Shown here: piece by piece, positions 1 to 7,671 of the stretch
Layout of the letters: each line of letters begins with the position of its first letter
Numbering within the stretch: the stretch's first letter is position 1
NCBI RefSeq assembly: GCF_002954245.1
Contig: NZ_PPTG01000040.1
Location: 32,633-96,632, forward strand
Origin: Cryobacterium aureum
GTDB taxonomy: Bacteria > Actinomycetota > Actinomycetes > Actinomycetales > Microbacteriaceae
Length of the DNA: 64,000 nt
Direction of reading: 5' to 3'
Notes under the pieces: generated by a model
What the model saw: only the letters and a program-made list of their open reading frames with translations
Told to the model about the DNA's origin: nothing
Databases searched by the model: none
Made by a program: the position numbers and the translations under genes

Positions 1-1289
1 ATCCAGACTTCGAAGTGCAGGTGACAGCCGTTGGCTGCCCCGGTGTCACCGGAATAGGCGATGATCTGCCCCGCTGACACGGACTGGCCGGAGCGAACGT
101 TGTACCCGCCATTGCGGATGTGGGCATAGCCGGTTGAGACGTTGTCGCCGTGGCTGATCTTCACGAAGTTGCCGTACGTGCCGAGGACACCAGCCCAGGT
201 GACGACGCCGGCGTGGGCGGCGTAGATCGGTGAACCGCAGCCGGTGCCGAGGTCGGTGGCGTAGTGAAAGCTTCCGCTGCAGTCACCACCGTTACAGATG
301 ACCGCCCGGGGACCGTAGCCGCCGGTGATGCGGCCGCTGGCCGGAACGGCCCAACCGGTCATGCTCACCGAACCACCGGAGCCGCCGCTGCTGGCACGCG
401 CGGCCGCGGCTGCCGCAGCCCGTTCAGCTGCTTCAGCCGCAACCCGAATGGCTTCGAGCCGGGCGCGTTCGGCAACTCCGGCTTCATACCCGGCAGTCGT
501 GGTGGCCTGGGCGTCGCGCATGAACTGCAGCTGCTGCTCCAGCTCAACGCTCTTCGCCTCGGAGTCCGCCAGCGCGTTCGCTGCTACTTCGGCTGCAGCC
601 TGGGCCGCAGCGAGCGCGGCCTCGGCGGCGACGCGCAGAGTCTCACGTTCTGACTGAGCGACTTTGGCCTGGTCGCCGAGTGACTGGGCGTTGTTCGTGG
701 CCGACTGCGCCGATTCATACACGTCGGAGCTGCGTTCAACGAGCTTGCTCATGTTGCCGAGTTTGGCCAGCAGCAGGTCGGCGTCGGCACCGTCCCCCTC
801 GCCCTCCAGGAACAGGTTCACGCTGAGGTCGGTACCACCGGTGCGGTAGAGCTGAGCGGCGAGCTGACCGGCTTGCTTGGTCGCGGCATCCGCTGTCGCC
901 TTACTCGCATCGGCCTGGGTCTGGATATCTTCGGCACGGCGGGTGGCGTCGTCGAACTCCTGCTGAGCCACCTCGAGCTCACTGGCGCTCTTTTCGGCAG
1001 CGGCCTGAGTCTCCTGCACCTGCACCTGCAGGCCGGCAATGAGATTTTCAATAGCGGTCACCTGCACGGCCGCCGAGGCAGTGTTCGCCTTGGCGTCCTG
1101 CAGGTCTTGCCAGGAAGGATAATCCACGGCGCGGGCCGGGGCGACGGGGCTCACGAGGGTGACCAGCAGCGTCATGGCGGCCATGATGCTGGTCAGCGCC
1201 AGGGTGTGCCTGGGCCAATGATCGGTCAAACGCAAGCGGCGAGCAGGCAGGTCGGTCCCGTAATCGCTCACGGTTCTCGTACGAATCAT
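1..1289 (-). CDS. Secreted M23 peptidoglycan endopeptidase with coiled-coil region (3' end cut off)
   Basis: The minus-strand frame from an ATG at 1289 runs off the left edge after 429 codons. After a hydrophobic signal segment ending near PARA it begins DYPSW and continues as a long Ala/Gln/Glu-rich stretch typical of the coiled coils that hold M23 domains in check. The C-terminal part holds the zinc-binding pieces of lysostaphin-type M23 peptidases: FHYATD (first His and Asp) and HLHFE (HxH) a few codons before the edge. The family cleaves peptidoglycan cross-bridges outside the cell, often in daughter-cell separation. The layout and the YPSW start match the island gene at 5080-6339, so the two are paralogues. 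A weak GGGAA lies before the ATG. Only a few C-terminal residues should be missing. Confidence 0.88.
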   Translation of the reverse strand, partial: MIRTRTVSDYGTDLPARRLRLTDHWPRHTLALTSIMAAMTLLVTLVSPVAPARAVDYPSWQDLQDAKANTASAAVQVTAIENLIAGLQVQVQETQAAAEKSASELEVAQQEFDDATRRAEDIQTQADASKATADAATKQAGQLAAQLYRTGGTDLSVNLFLEGEGDGADADLLLAKLGNMSKLVERSSDVYESAQSATNNAQSLGDQAKVAQSERETLRVAAEAALAAAQAAAEVAANALADSEAKSVELEQQLQFMRDAQATTTAGYEAGVAERARLEAIRVAAEAAERAAAAAAARASSGGSGGSVSMTGWAVPASGRITGGYGPRAVICNGGDCSGSFHYATDLGTGCGSPIYAAHAGVVTWAGVLGTYGNFVKISHGDNVSTGYAHIRNGGYNVRSGQSVSAGQIIAYSGDTGAANGCHLHFEVW

Positions 1290-1546
1290 TGTTTCCCAAC
1301 AGGCTTATAGCAGTCGCCCCGTGCGCCGAGGCAGACTCTTCACAGTAACAAGCTGGGCACGATTCGCCCAGTCTTACCGGTGAATCTAACCCGCGAAATG
1401 CCCGCTGGCCCGCTCATTTGCAGGCGCGGTGCGAACCGGCGATGAAAATTATTTACCAATCAAGCGGATGCTGCGCGCGCCGATTTGGCCTTCTCCCCAC
1501 AAGACCGTATGCTTACTCTTCGGCAGCCATGAACTTTGTGGCTCAC

Positions 1547-1619
1547 GGCCCCATCGTTTAGCGGCCTAGGACGGCGCCCTTTCACGGCGTTAACACGGGT
1601 TCGAATCCCGTTGGGGCTA
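1547..1619 (+). tRNA. tRNA-Glu (anticodon TTC)
   Basis: This folds as a 73-base cloverleaf. The acceptor arm GGCCCCA pairs with TGGGGCT, allowing one G-U pair. The D arm is of the GTTTAGCGGCCTAGG type and the anticodon loop is CTTTCAC with TTC. The T loop is GGTTCGAATCC. No CCA is encoded. It leads a Glu-Asp-Phe tRNA cluster. Confidence 0.95.
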
Positions 1620-1703
1620 CGCAAACTGCACGTGCACGAAGCATTACTCGAAATAGAATAGTCTTACCAAGTGCCTCGCACACAGATACACATTTTACAT
1701 CGA

Positions 1704-1777
1704 GGCCCTGTAGCGCAGTTGGTTAGCGCGCCGCCCTGTCACGGCGGAGGTCGCCGGTTCAAGTCCGGTCAGGGTCG
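1704..1777 (+). tRNA. tRNA-Asp (anticodon GTC)
   Basis: This is a 74-base cloverleaf. Acceptor GGCCCTG pairs with CAGGGTC, the D arm is GCGCAGTTGGTTAGCGC, the anticodon loop CTGTCAC carries GTC, and the T arm is CCGGTTCAAGTCCGG. CCA is not encoded. A hairpin with a T run follows eleven bases downstream. Confidence 0.96.
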
Positions 1778-1787
1778 CAAAGGTAAT

Positions 1788-1814
1788 AGCCCTTTCGAAA
1801 GGAAGGGCTTTTTT
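1788..1814 (+). terminator. Rho-independent terminator after tRNA-Asp
   Basis: The stem AGCCCTT (1788-1794) pairs with AAGGGCT (1803-1809) around an 8-base loop and is followed by a run of six Ts. It should end the tRNA-Glu/Asp transcript before tRNA-Phe. Confidence 0.85.
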
Positions 1815-1848
1815 CCTTAGAAGAGGCGTTTTTTCGACGCAGCTTTGG

Positions 1849-1924
1849 GGCCCTGTAGCTCAGTTGGTAGAGCGTTCGACTGAAAATCGAAAGGTCACCG
1901 GATCGACGCCGGTCGGGGCCACCA
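1849..1924 (+). tRNA. tRNA-Phe (anticodon GAA), CCA encoded
   Basis: Acceptor GGCCCTG pairs with CGGGGCC (one T-G pair), the D arm is GCTCAGTTGGTAGAGC, and the anticodon loop CTGAAAA carries GAA. Unlike its two neighbours it encodes the 3' CCA (1922-1924). The T loop reads GATCGAC, so the usual T54 is A. tRNA genes are common integration targets, and a decayed integrase lies about 190 bases downstream. Confidence 0.94.
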
Positions 1925-1926
1925 CC

Positions 1927-1978
1927 GCCACTCCCTAGGAAACTCACTCGTGAGCAACTCGGGGAGTGGCCTTTTTTT
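1927..1978 (+). terminator. Rho-independent terminator after tRNA-Phe
   Basis: A 9-bp stem, GCCACTCCC (1927-1935) with GGGAGTGGC (1962-1970), is followed by C and seven Ts. The loop contains a smaller CTCACTCGTGAG hairpin. Confidence 0.9.
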
Positions 1979-2067
1979 ATGCCCATTTGCGGGCTCCGAT
2001 CCGGCCTCATTTTCTCCTCGCCAGGGCGGGATTAAACGTTCATCCCCGAAAGTTTCCGTTGCGAAGA

Positions 2068-2094
2068 ACTCCCCCATCTGGCGCCGTGAAGACA
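2068..2094 (+). repeat. 27-bp near-repeat, left copy (mate at 9194-9220)
   Basis: This 27-base stretch matches 9194-9220 at 24 of 27 positions in the same orientation. The three differences are each three bases apart or a multiple of it, so one reading frame gives the same peptide TPPSGAVKT in both copies. Sequence on either side does not match. The pair brackets the accessory copper island, so an attachment-site role or a shared decayed coding piece are both possible. Confidence 0.6.
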
Positions 2095-2111
2095 AGGCCA
2101 TCCTCCCGCCG

Positions 2112-2603
2112 ATCCTGGCAGCGCGACTTCAGTGAGACGAATATCATCAGAAGGATTCGTGGAGATTCGTCGGTCAGCGCTTGCAAACTTCATAGTCCCC
2201 GACAAGACGAGGTGGATCTGCCGGACAGTTGACGGCGCGAGATTCACCGACAGGGCATTCACCCATTCCTGCACATCGCCGCGCGCTACCGTACCCAGCT
2301 TTGTCTTCCCCCATCGCGGAAGTACGTGCTTGTCAAGGCTGTGCCGATATCCAGACGGGTGGTTGGCTTGAATTGCACTTGGGCGCTGCACCCTTTTTCA
2401 GCCCAGGCCGTGAGTGTGATTCGCGACTTGGTGGGATCAACCCATTCGCCGCGGTCTTTCGACACTTCAACGCCCGAAAGAAATCTTTCTGCGTCTCGTT
2501 GAGTGCTGAAGCCGCGTTTGCTCGTCTGCCGGCGATCTGGCATTCGGTATCGTACGCGGTAGAGCTTGCCGTCTGCGGTTGGATAGGACTCGATTGTCGC
2601 CAT
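2112..2603 (-). pseudogene. Degraded tyrosine-recombinase (phage-type) integrase
   Basis: An ATG at 2603 with a good GGAGG ribosome site opens MATIESYPTADGKLYRVRYR, typical of the arm-binding domain of actinobacterial phage integrases. That frame reaches AQVQFKPTTR and then loses similarity. The match resumes in another minus frame (2355-2112) with HSLDKHVLPRWGKTKLG and DVQEWVNAL, which belong to the core-binding domain. So there is at least one frameshift near 2360. Similarity stops at about 2112, before any of the catalytic R-H-R-Y residues, so the recombinase cannot work. Its place beside tRNA-Phe fits a tRNA-integrated element that has lost mobility. Confidence 0.82.
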
Positions 2604-2910
2604 CACGATCCTCCACGTCGAAGAGATCACACTCCGTCTTTTAATGATCCCCTGAATGGAGAGATTGGGGCTGTTTCGACCCTGTTGAATATCGCGGGGT
2701 GCGTCAGCGACGAATATCGGTGCTTCAGGCGCAGACAACTCAGCCGACATTTTTGGCACGCGTGCATGGACCGATCGCCATCTGAGTGGAGCGGTGCTGC
2801 TTGCCGTGCCTCCCGCAGAACAGCTCGTCATGATCCGCGTTCTCGTTCTTATGAACTGGCATTCAGGATTCACCGCTCGCCGTGGGGTACTCTGCGAGGG
2901 AAGACATTGG

Positions 2911-2928
2911 CAGTCCACTCGTGGACTG
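2911..2928. promoter_or_regulatory. 18-bp perfect palindrome before the copper genes
   Basis: CAGTCCAC-TC-GTGGACTG lies 20 bases before the ATG at 2949. A TACTCT -10-like hexamer sits just upstream near 2888. It could be a repressor operator or a leader hairpin over the ribosome site. The rest of the 345-base gap (2604-2948) between the integrase and this gene shows nothing else I recognise. Confidence 0.5.
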
Positions 2929-2948
2929 TGGGCAGAGAAGTAGGTGAA

Positions 2949-3407
2949 ATGACGCTGGAGCGTGCGGTACGACGACTGGTTGCACCCGTCTCTGTGCCGC
3001 CTTTCGTCTCATTGCTTGCCCTGGCCGCACTGCTCTTTGCGGTTTTTGCCATTCATTCCGAGGCGACCGGGCATGCCATGCACACCCCGGCCGCTGCTTC
3101 GTCAAGTGTTGTTGCTTCATCGGCTGCCGCTGAGCAATCTTTGGTTATGGGTAGGGCTGCTGTCGTGGCTGCTCCCGTCGTCGCGGCGATCACGTCCGGA
3201 AGCCTGGACGGAATGCTGGATTGTGCTCTGCTCGCAATGACGTGCGTCCTGCTCCTCACCCTCGTCGTCATGATTTTCCTGACTCGACTTCCGGCCACGT
3301 ATCCGCGCCTGCTCGATGCCGGCGGCATCATCCTGGACTCCTGGCGCACCGCCGCCCTGCCTGTTCAGCGACCCAACCTCACCCTTCTCTCCGTCTGTCG
3401 CGTTTAA
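2949..3407 (+). CDS. Small membrane protein, DUF6153-like
   Basis: A 152-aa protein. It has an N-terminal membrane segment (about residues 16-36, FVSLLALAALLFAVFAIH), then HSEATGHAMHTP, an Ala/Ser/Val-rich middle, and a second membrane segment around CALLAMTCVLLLTLVVMIFL. Two hydrophobic helices around a His/Met-bearing outer loop resemble the DUF6153 family, often found near copper-resistance genes in actinobacteria; its biochemical role is unknown. I chose the ATG at 2949 because codons upstream in this frame look non-coding and overlap the integrase remnant. The ribosome site is weak. It is the first gene of the copper island, followed by the DUF305 lipoprotein gene. Confidence 0.65.
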   Translation: MTLERAVRRLVAPVSVPPFVSLLALAALLFAVFAIHSEATGHAMHTPAAASSSVVASSAAAEQSLVMGRAAVVAAPVVAAITSGSLDGMLDCALLAMTCVLLLTLVVMIFLTRLPATYPRLLDAGGIILDSWRTAALPVQRPNLTLLSVCRV

Positions 3408-3501
3408 ACCGAGATGTAGCTCCGAGCCACCACCTGGCTTCGGAACTTCGCCGTGCCCACGGCCACTCGGTTTCTACTACTTATCGACGAATGGATGAAC
3501 G

Positions 3502-4095
3502 ATGCTCAAATCACGAACTTTTCTGTATGCGGCTGTGGCACTGGCGGCCACACTGACCCTGAGCTCCTGCGCCGGCGGCAGTCCCGCCACCGACCCAGCA
3601 AGCCCCTCCGCGAGCCAAACCACAGCGGCGTTCAATTCAGCGGACGTGACTTTTGCGCAGATGATGATCCCCCATCACGAGCAGGCCGTTCAAATGAGTG
3701 ATGACCTCCTCGTAAAGGACGGTATCGACCAAAGCGTGATTGACCTCGCAACTCAGATCAAGGCTGCGCAAGAACCGGAGATTGCGCAGCTAAAAGACTG
3801 GTTGACGGCGTGGGGCGAGGGTGACAGCAGCATGGGCGGCATGGATGGCATGGACGGCGGCTCTGACGGGATGATGTCCGACGACGACATGATGGCCCTA
3901 CAGGACGCCTCGGGAGTCGAGGCCAGCACGCTATTCCTGGAACAGATGACGGTGCACCATGAGGGCGCTGTCGCGATGGCGCAGCTCGAAATTGATGATG
4001 GTGAGAATGCGGATGCGCAGGCGATGGCCGCCACCATCGTTGAGACGCAGACGGCCGAAATCGCCGTCATGGCCGAGCTCCTCGCCTCGCTCTAA
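3502..4095 (+). CDS. DUF305 copper-associated lipoprotein
   Basis: A 197-aa secreted lipoprotein. The signal peptide ends in the lipobox LSSC (Cys23). The mature part is a DUF305 (ferritin-like helical) protein with paired motifs: FAQMMIPHHEQAVQMS near residue 52 and FLEQMTVHHEGAVAMA near 148. Between them is a Gly/Met/Asp-rich linker (MGGMDGMDGG, SDDDMM). The HH and Met residues are the probable metal ligands, and DUF305 genes commonly lie beside copper oxidases and copper pumps. This placement and sequence suggest copper binding on the outer face of the membrane. The exact chemistry is not established. Confidence 0.85.
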   Translation: MLKSRTFLYAAVALAATLTLSSCAGGSPATDPASPSASQTTAAFNSADVTFAQMMIPHHEQAVQMSDDLLVKDGIDQSVIDLATQIKAAQEPEIAQLKDWLTAWGEGDSSMGGMDGMDGGSDGMMSDDDMMALQDASGVEASTLFLEQMTVHHEGAVAMAQLEIDDGENADAQAMAATIVETQTAEIAVMAELLASL

Positions 4096-4235
4096 AGCGA
4101 CACGTTCGGGGCGGATCCTTCTCTGGAAGGCCCGCCATTGGAGCCCAATTTTCTCTTTCTGAATGACCTGCAAGGACATAAGTATGCATTGCCGTCAAAT
4201 TCTTCAGCTGCTTCGCGTCGCCGGGGCGGTGCTCC

Positions 4236-5087
4236 GTGGATAACACCGGCCACGTGGCCACAGCGCCCCACATTCCCGGCGCCATTCCACCAATGTCACG
4301 ACGCGATTTGCGTGCCATGGAGAGCATGCTGCGTACGGGTCGCCCGGACCCCTCAAAATCCGCGCCAGCGGCGAAAGCCGTGCCCCGTTCGATCCCGTTG
4401 CGCCAGCGTGTTGCGGCCAGCAGCGCCATGGCGATGATCGCACTGTTTGCAATTAGCACGTCCCTGCCCGCGCTTGCGATCAACACAGAATCACCGCAAG
4501 CCGATGCTACGAGCGCCGCTCCGATCGACGATCTGCAAAGCGTCAGCGCCGCGGGGGCGGCATCCGTTCTCGTTGAACGCGACGGGTATACTATCACGGA
4601 AGCACCTGAACCGGCCTCGTACACCGAAGTTGCCGGCAACGGGGAATGGGCCAGCCTGAGTCCGGGTCAGCTCAGCGATCAAGGCTGGGCTCTACCCGTT
4701 CTGGGCCGAATATCGAGCCCGTTTGGTTCTCGCCCGAACAAACCAGTGGATGGTGTCGGCGACTTCCACAACGGAACCGACATTGCCGCGCCCTGCGGTC
4801 AGCCCGTCTTCGCTGCTACCGGCGGCAAAGTTGTCACCTCGGATTATCAGGGCTCCTACGGCAACTGGGTTCTCATCGACCACGGCAACGGCGTCGAGAC
4901 GGGATATGCCCACAACAGTCAGCTCCTCGTCGACTCCGGTCAGCTGGTTGTGGCCGGTGAAATCATCGCGATAGTGGGATCGACCGGTGCATCCAGCGGC
5001 TGCCACGTGCACTTTGAAACACGCGTCGACGGTGAACGCGTCGACGCGGAACCCTTCATGAGCACTCGGGGGGTGTCTCTTGGCTAA
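4236..5087 (+). CDS. Secreted M23 metallopeptidase (island copy 1)
   Basis: A 283-aa protein starting at GTG 4236 behind GGGGCGG. A membrane/signal segment lies around residues 65-82 (MAMIALFAISTSLPALA), a linker follows, and the catalytic M23 domain covers about 150-280. Zinc motifs are FHNGTD and HVHFE, and the fold-defining SSPFGSRPNKPV and GSYGNWVLIDHGNG are present. The domain closely resembles that of the next gene, so they are tandem duplicates, but this copy lacks the long coiled coil. Its stop codon overlaps the TTG start of the next gene (TTGGCTAA), which implies coupled translation. M23 peptidases in a copper island are unexpected. Cell-wall remodelling for the exported oxidase and lipoproteins is one guess. 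Confidence 0.85.
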   Translation: MDNTGHVATAPHIPGAIPPMSRRDLRAMESMLRTGRPDPSKSAPAAKAVPRSIPLRQRVAASSAMAMIALFAISTSLPALAINTESPQADATSAAPIDDLQSVSAAGAASVLVERDGYTITEAPEPASYTEVAGNGEWASLSPGQLSDQGWALPVLGRISSPFGSRPNKPVDGVGDFHNGTDIAAPCGQPVFAATGGKVVTSDYQGSYGNWVLIDHGNGVETGYAHNSQLLVDSGQLVVAGEIIAIVGSTGASSGCHVHFETRVDGERVDAEPFMSTRGVSLG

Positions 5088-6339
5088 GAGCAAGACTGGC
5101 GCTCGGTTCGCTCTTGTAGCGGTGACGGTTTTCGCGCTTCTCGGAATCGCGGCACCGGCCGGCGCGGCAGAGTACCCGAGCTGGTCGGATGTGGAATCCG
5201 CACGATCGTCCGAGGCTGGTAAACAAGCGCAGGTCACGGAGTTGACCGGGCTGGTCGCAGGCCTCACCGCCGAAGTGGATGCTGCGCGTGCGGAAGCATC
5301 TCGTCGCGCATCCACCTATGAGGCCGCGCAAAACGCGTTCGATGACGCGACCCTGCGAGCGACGAACTTGCAGGACCAGGCCGACGCCGCCTCGGCCACC
5401 GCCGCCATTTCGGGCGAACAGGCCGGCCGGCTGGCAGCAATGCTCGCACGCTCGGGAAACAGCGACCTGTCGTTGTCGCTGTTCTTGGACGGGCCCAGCG
5501 CCAGCGATCTCCTGAATCAGCTCGGTTCCATGAGCAAGCTGACCGAGCGGATGAGTCTGGTCTATGAGTCCGCCGCCGCCGACGAAAACTCCGCTAGATC
5601 GCTCACGGATCAAGCTCAGATCGCTCAACAGACGCTCGGTGCGCTGGCTGCGACGGCTGAAACCGCGTTGACCGAAGCGATGGCCGCGAGCATCCGGGTG
5701 GAGACGGCACTAGCCGACCAGCAGGAAATTGCCGCAACGCTACAGGCACAGCTTGCCGTTCTGACCGAGGATCGGGCCGCGACGGAAGCCGACTACGCCG
5801 CGGGCGAAGAAATCCGCCGGGCAGCCGAAGCAGCCGCCGCGAAAGTGCGCGCCGCCCAAGCCGCTGCGGCCGCAGCTTCAGCAGCCGCAGCACCGAGCAG
5901 GCCCCTGGGCGGCAGCAGCACGCCCAACGCACAGGGCTGGACCTTGCCCGTATCAGGCTGGATTAGCTCAGCGTATGGGGCTCGGCCCAACAAACCGGTG
6001 GCGGGAGTCGGTGCGTTCCACTATGGAACCGACATCGCCGCGGGCTGCGGGCAGACCGTGTCGGCAGCATCCGCTGGAACAGTCAGTTACGCCGGCTGGC
6101 TGGGCTCCTACGGCAACTGGGTCCTCATCGACCACGGCGACGGCACCCAAAGCGGTTATGCGCACAACAGCTCGCTGCTCGTCAGCACCGGGCAACAGGT
6201 TTCCACGGGCGCTACCATCGCTCTCGTGGGAACGACGGGTGCGTCCAACGGCTGCCACGTGCACTTTGAAACACGCGTCAATGGTGCCCGCGTCAATCCA
6301 CAACCCTTCATGAGCGCTCGAGGAGTCACCCTTGGTTAG
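5080..6339 (+). CDS. Secreted M23 metallopeptidase with coiled coil (island copy 2)
   Basis: A 419-aa protein with a TTG start at 5080 preceded by a G run and overlapping the previous stop. A signal peptide (to about residue 28, ending GAA) is followed by EYPSW, a long Ala/Glu/Thr-rich coiled coil (about residues 35-265) and a C-terminal M23 domain. The domain carries FHYGTD and HVHFE zinc motifs and GSYGNWVLIDHGDG. Length and order match the minus-strand M23 gene at the left edge, so this may be an imported or duplicated version of it. The last residues (PFMSARGVTLG) almost repeat those of copy 1 (PFMSTRGVSLG), and again a TTG start of the next gene overlaps the stop (TTGGTTAG). Confidence 0.87.
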   Translation: MAKSKTGARFALVAVTVFALLGIAAPAGAAEYPSWSDVESARSSEAGKQAQVTELTGLVAGLTAEVDAARAEASRRASTYEAAQNAFDDATLRATNLQDQADAASATAAISGEQAGRLAAMLARSGNSDLSLSLFLDGPSASDLLNQLGSMSKLTERMSLVYESAAADENSARSLTDQAQIAQQTLGALAATAETALTEAMAASIRVETALADQQEIAATLQAQLAVLTEDRAATEADYAAGEEIRRAAEAAAAKVRAAQAAAAAASAAAAPSRPLGGSSTPNAQGWTLPVSGWISSAYGARPNKPVAGVGAFHYGTDIAAGCGQTVSAASAGTVSYAGWLGSYGNWVLIDHGDGTQSGYAHNSSLLVSTGQQVSTGATIALVGTTGASNGCHVHFETRVNGARVNPQPFMSARGVTLG

Positions 6340-7297
6340 ATTCAACCGGTCACGACGCCGGATCATCGCACTGTCGTTCCCGCTCGTAGGCCTCATAGTT
6401 CTCACCGGTTGTTCCGCCAACGATTCGGTTTCGACGGCAGCGTCGCCCAGCATGCATTCGACGTCGGGCGCTTTTGAGCACGTGCATGGCCTCGGTGCTG
6501 ATCCCCTCACGGGCGACACCTACGCGGCAACCCACCAGGGGGTGTGGCTCATTCCTACCGACGTGCTGCCCGACACCTATCTGACCGGAGCGCCGCGAGC
6601 AAACACGACCCAGCCGCGACAGATCGCTGGCTTGGCGCAGGACACGATGGGCTTCACTGTGGCCGCGCCCGGGCAGTTGTTGGCGTCGGGTCACCCCGAT
6701 CCGACCGAACCCAGCGACCTGGCGCTTCCCAATCTGGGCCTCATCTCCAGCACGGACGGTGCGTCCACCTGGACGGCACTGTCGCTGGCGGGCGAGACCG
6801 ATTTTCACGATCTGGATGCGGTCCCCCTCAACGACGGCACCCTACGCGTCTACGGGTACGACGCAGGCGCCGGGACCATTGCCGTCAGTGACGACTCCGG
6901 CCTCTCCTGGACAGCGGGAGCTAACCTCGCACTCCGCGACCTGAGCACGGATCCAGCGCAGGCCGATCGGCTCTACGCAACGACCGCCGCAGGCGTCATG
7001 GTGAGCACCGACGCGGGTCGCACCTTCTCCGCATTGGATGGCGCACCCGCGCTGCTACTGCTGGACACTATCGACGCAAACGCAGGCGGTGGATTGGTCG
7101 GTCTGGATCCCAGCGGCGCAGTCTGGCGGCAGGACGCCGAAACGTGGACGCAAACCGGAACGACCGGTCGTGCCCCCGAAGCGTTCACCGTCGTCGGCGG
7201 CTCCTCGCCTTGGATCCTTGTCGCGGACGCCACCGGAATCTCCGCCAGCAATGACTTCGGGAGCACGTGGACCGCGCTGGTATCGCTGTCCAGCTAG
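6332..7297 (+). CDS. F510_1955-type beta-propeller lipoprotein
   Basis: A 321-aa lipoprotein with a TTG start overlapping the upstream stop. The signal peptide ends in lipobox LTGC (about residue 27). The mature protein has repeated S-x-D-x-G-x-T-W type Asp-box repeats (STDGASTWTALS, SDDSGLSWTAG, STDAGRTFSALD, SNDFGSTWTAL), the mark of a sialidase-like beta-propeller. The opening HVHGLGADP is typical of the actinobacterial F510_1955 family, annotated as glycosylhydrolase-like but of unknown substrate and often found with copper or SHOCT genes. The sialidase catalytic Arg triad is not apparent, so I expect a binding or sensing role rather than sialidase activity. Confidence 0.78.
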   Translation: MVRFNRSRRRIIALSFPLVGLIVLTGCSANDSVSTAASPSMHSTSGAFEHVHGLGADPLTGDTYAATHQGVWLIPTDVLPDTYLTGAPRANTTQPRQIAGLAQDTMGFTVAAPGQLLASGHPDPTEPSDLALPNLGLISSTDGASTWTALSLAGETDFHDLDAVPLNDGTLRVYGYDAGAGTIAVSDDSGLSWTAGANLALRDLSTDPAQADRLYATTAAGVMVSTDAGRTFSALDGAPALLLLDTIDANAGGGLVGLDPSGAVWRQDAETWTQTGTTGRAPEAFTVVGGSSPWILVADATGISASNDFGSTWTALVSLSS

Positions 7298-7365
7298 CTC
7301 CGGCACCACCGAACGACACCGGCCATCCGACCGGACTACGAGCGGCTGGCATCCAGGTACGACAG

Positions 7366-7383
7366 ATACCCCTAGAGGTTTAA
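7366..7383 (+). promoter_or_regulatory. Possible CsoR-type copper operator and promoter
   Basis: ATACCCCTAGAGGTTTAA is an imperfect dyad of the CCCC-TA-GG kind seen in CsoR/RcnR operators. A TATTGT -10-like hexamer follows, then the SHOCT/multicopper-oxidase pair. It is the only such site I see in the island. No csoR gene is in the window, so this is inference from sequence shape. Confidence 0.35.
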
Positions 7384-7417
7384 TGGGATATTGTCAACTT
7401 ACGAAAGGAATCACATC

Positions 7418-7671
7418 ATGATGTGGGGCAATGGAGCTATGGGGTGGTCTTGGGGATACGGACTGCTGGCAATGGTCGGCATCGTAATTCTCGTGTACGT
7501 CATCATTCGCTTATCGACAAAAACCGGGAGCGTGGCCCCTGGTCACCGCCGCCGTCAGCGTCCTCTGATCTGACCAGCGCGCGGAAGATCCTCGACGAGC
7601 GATTTGCTCGCGGAGAACTAACGGCAGAGCAGTACCGCGACCAGGTCCGGGTGCTCAGCGAAGGCCGATGA
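7418..7671 (+). pseudogene. SHOCT-domain small membrane protein, interrupted by a frame change
   Basis: The ATG at 7418 (ribosome site AAAGGA) opens MMWGNGAMGWSWGYG and a membrane helix (LLAMVGIVILVYVII), the usual start of short SHOCT proteins. That frame stops at 7573 without the SHOCT motif. The motif (SARKILDERFARGELTAEQY) is present in the frame one base back and ends at 7671. A -1 step on the five As near 7520 would join the halves into one ordinary protein of about 84 aa. A single-base change, a homopolymer sequencing error or real slippage could explain it. The SHOCT end overlaps the ATG of the multicopper oxidase (ATGATGA), so the second half is still positioned for translational coupling. 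Confidence 0.7.

Noticed and set aside
1290..1546. Possible c-di-AMP (ydaO-type) riboswitch ahead of the M23 gene
   Set aside because: Such switches often precede actinobacterial wall hydrolases, but I could not line up the conserved core; only short GC-rich pieces resemble it.
2229..2948. Upstream extension of the DUF6153-like gene
   Set aside because: The frame is open, but it crosses the integrase remnant and has no membrane-protein or family character before the ATG at 2949.
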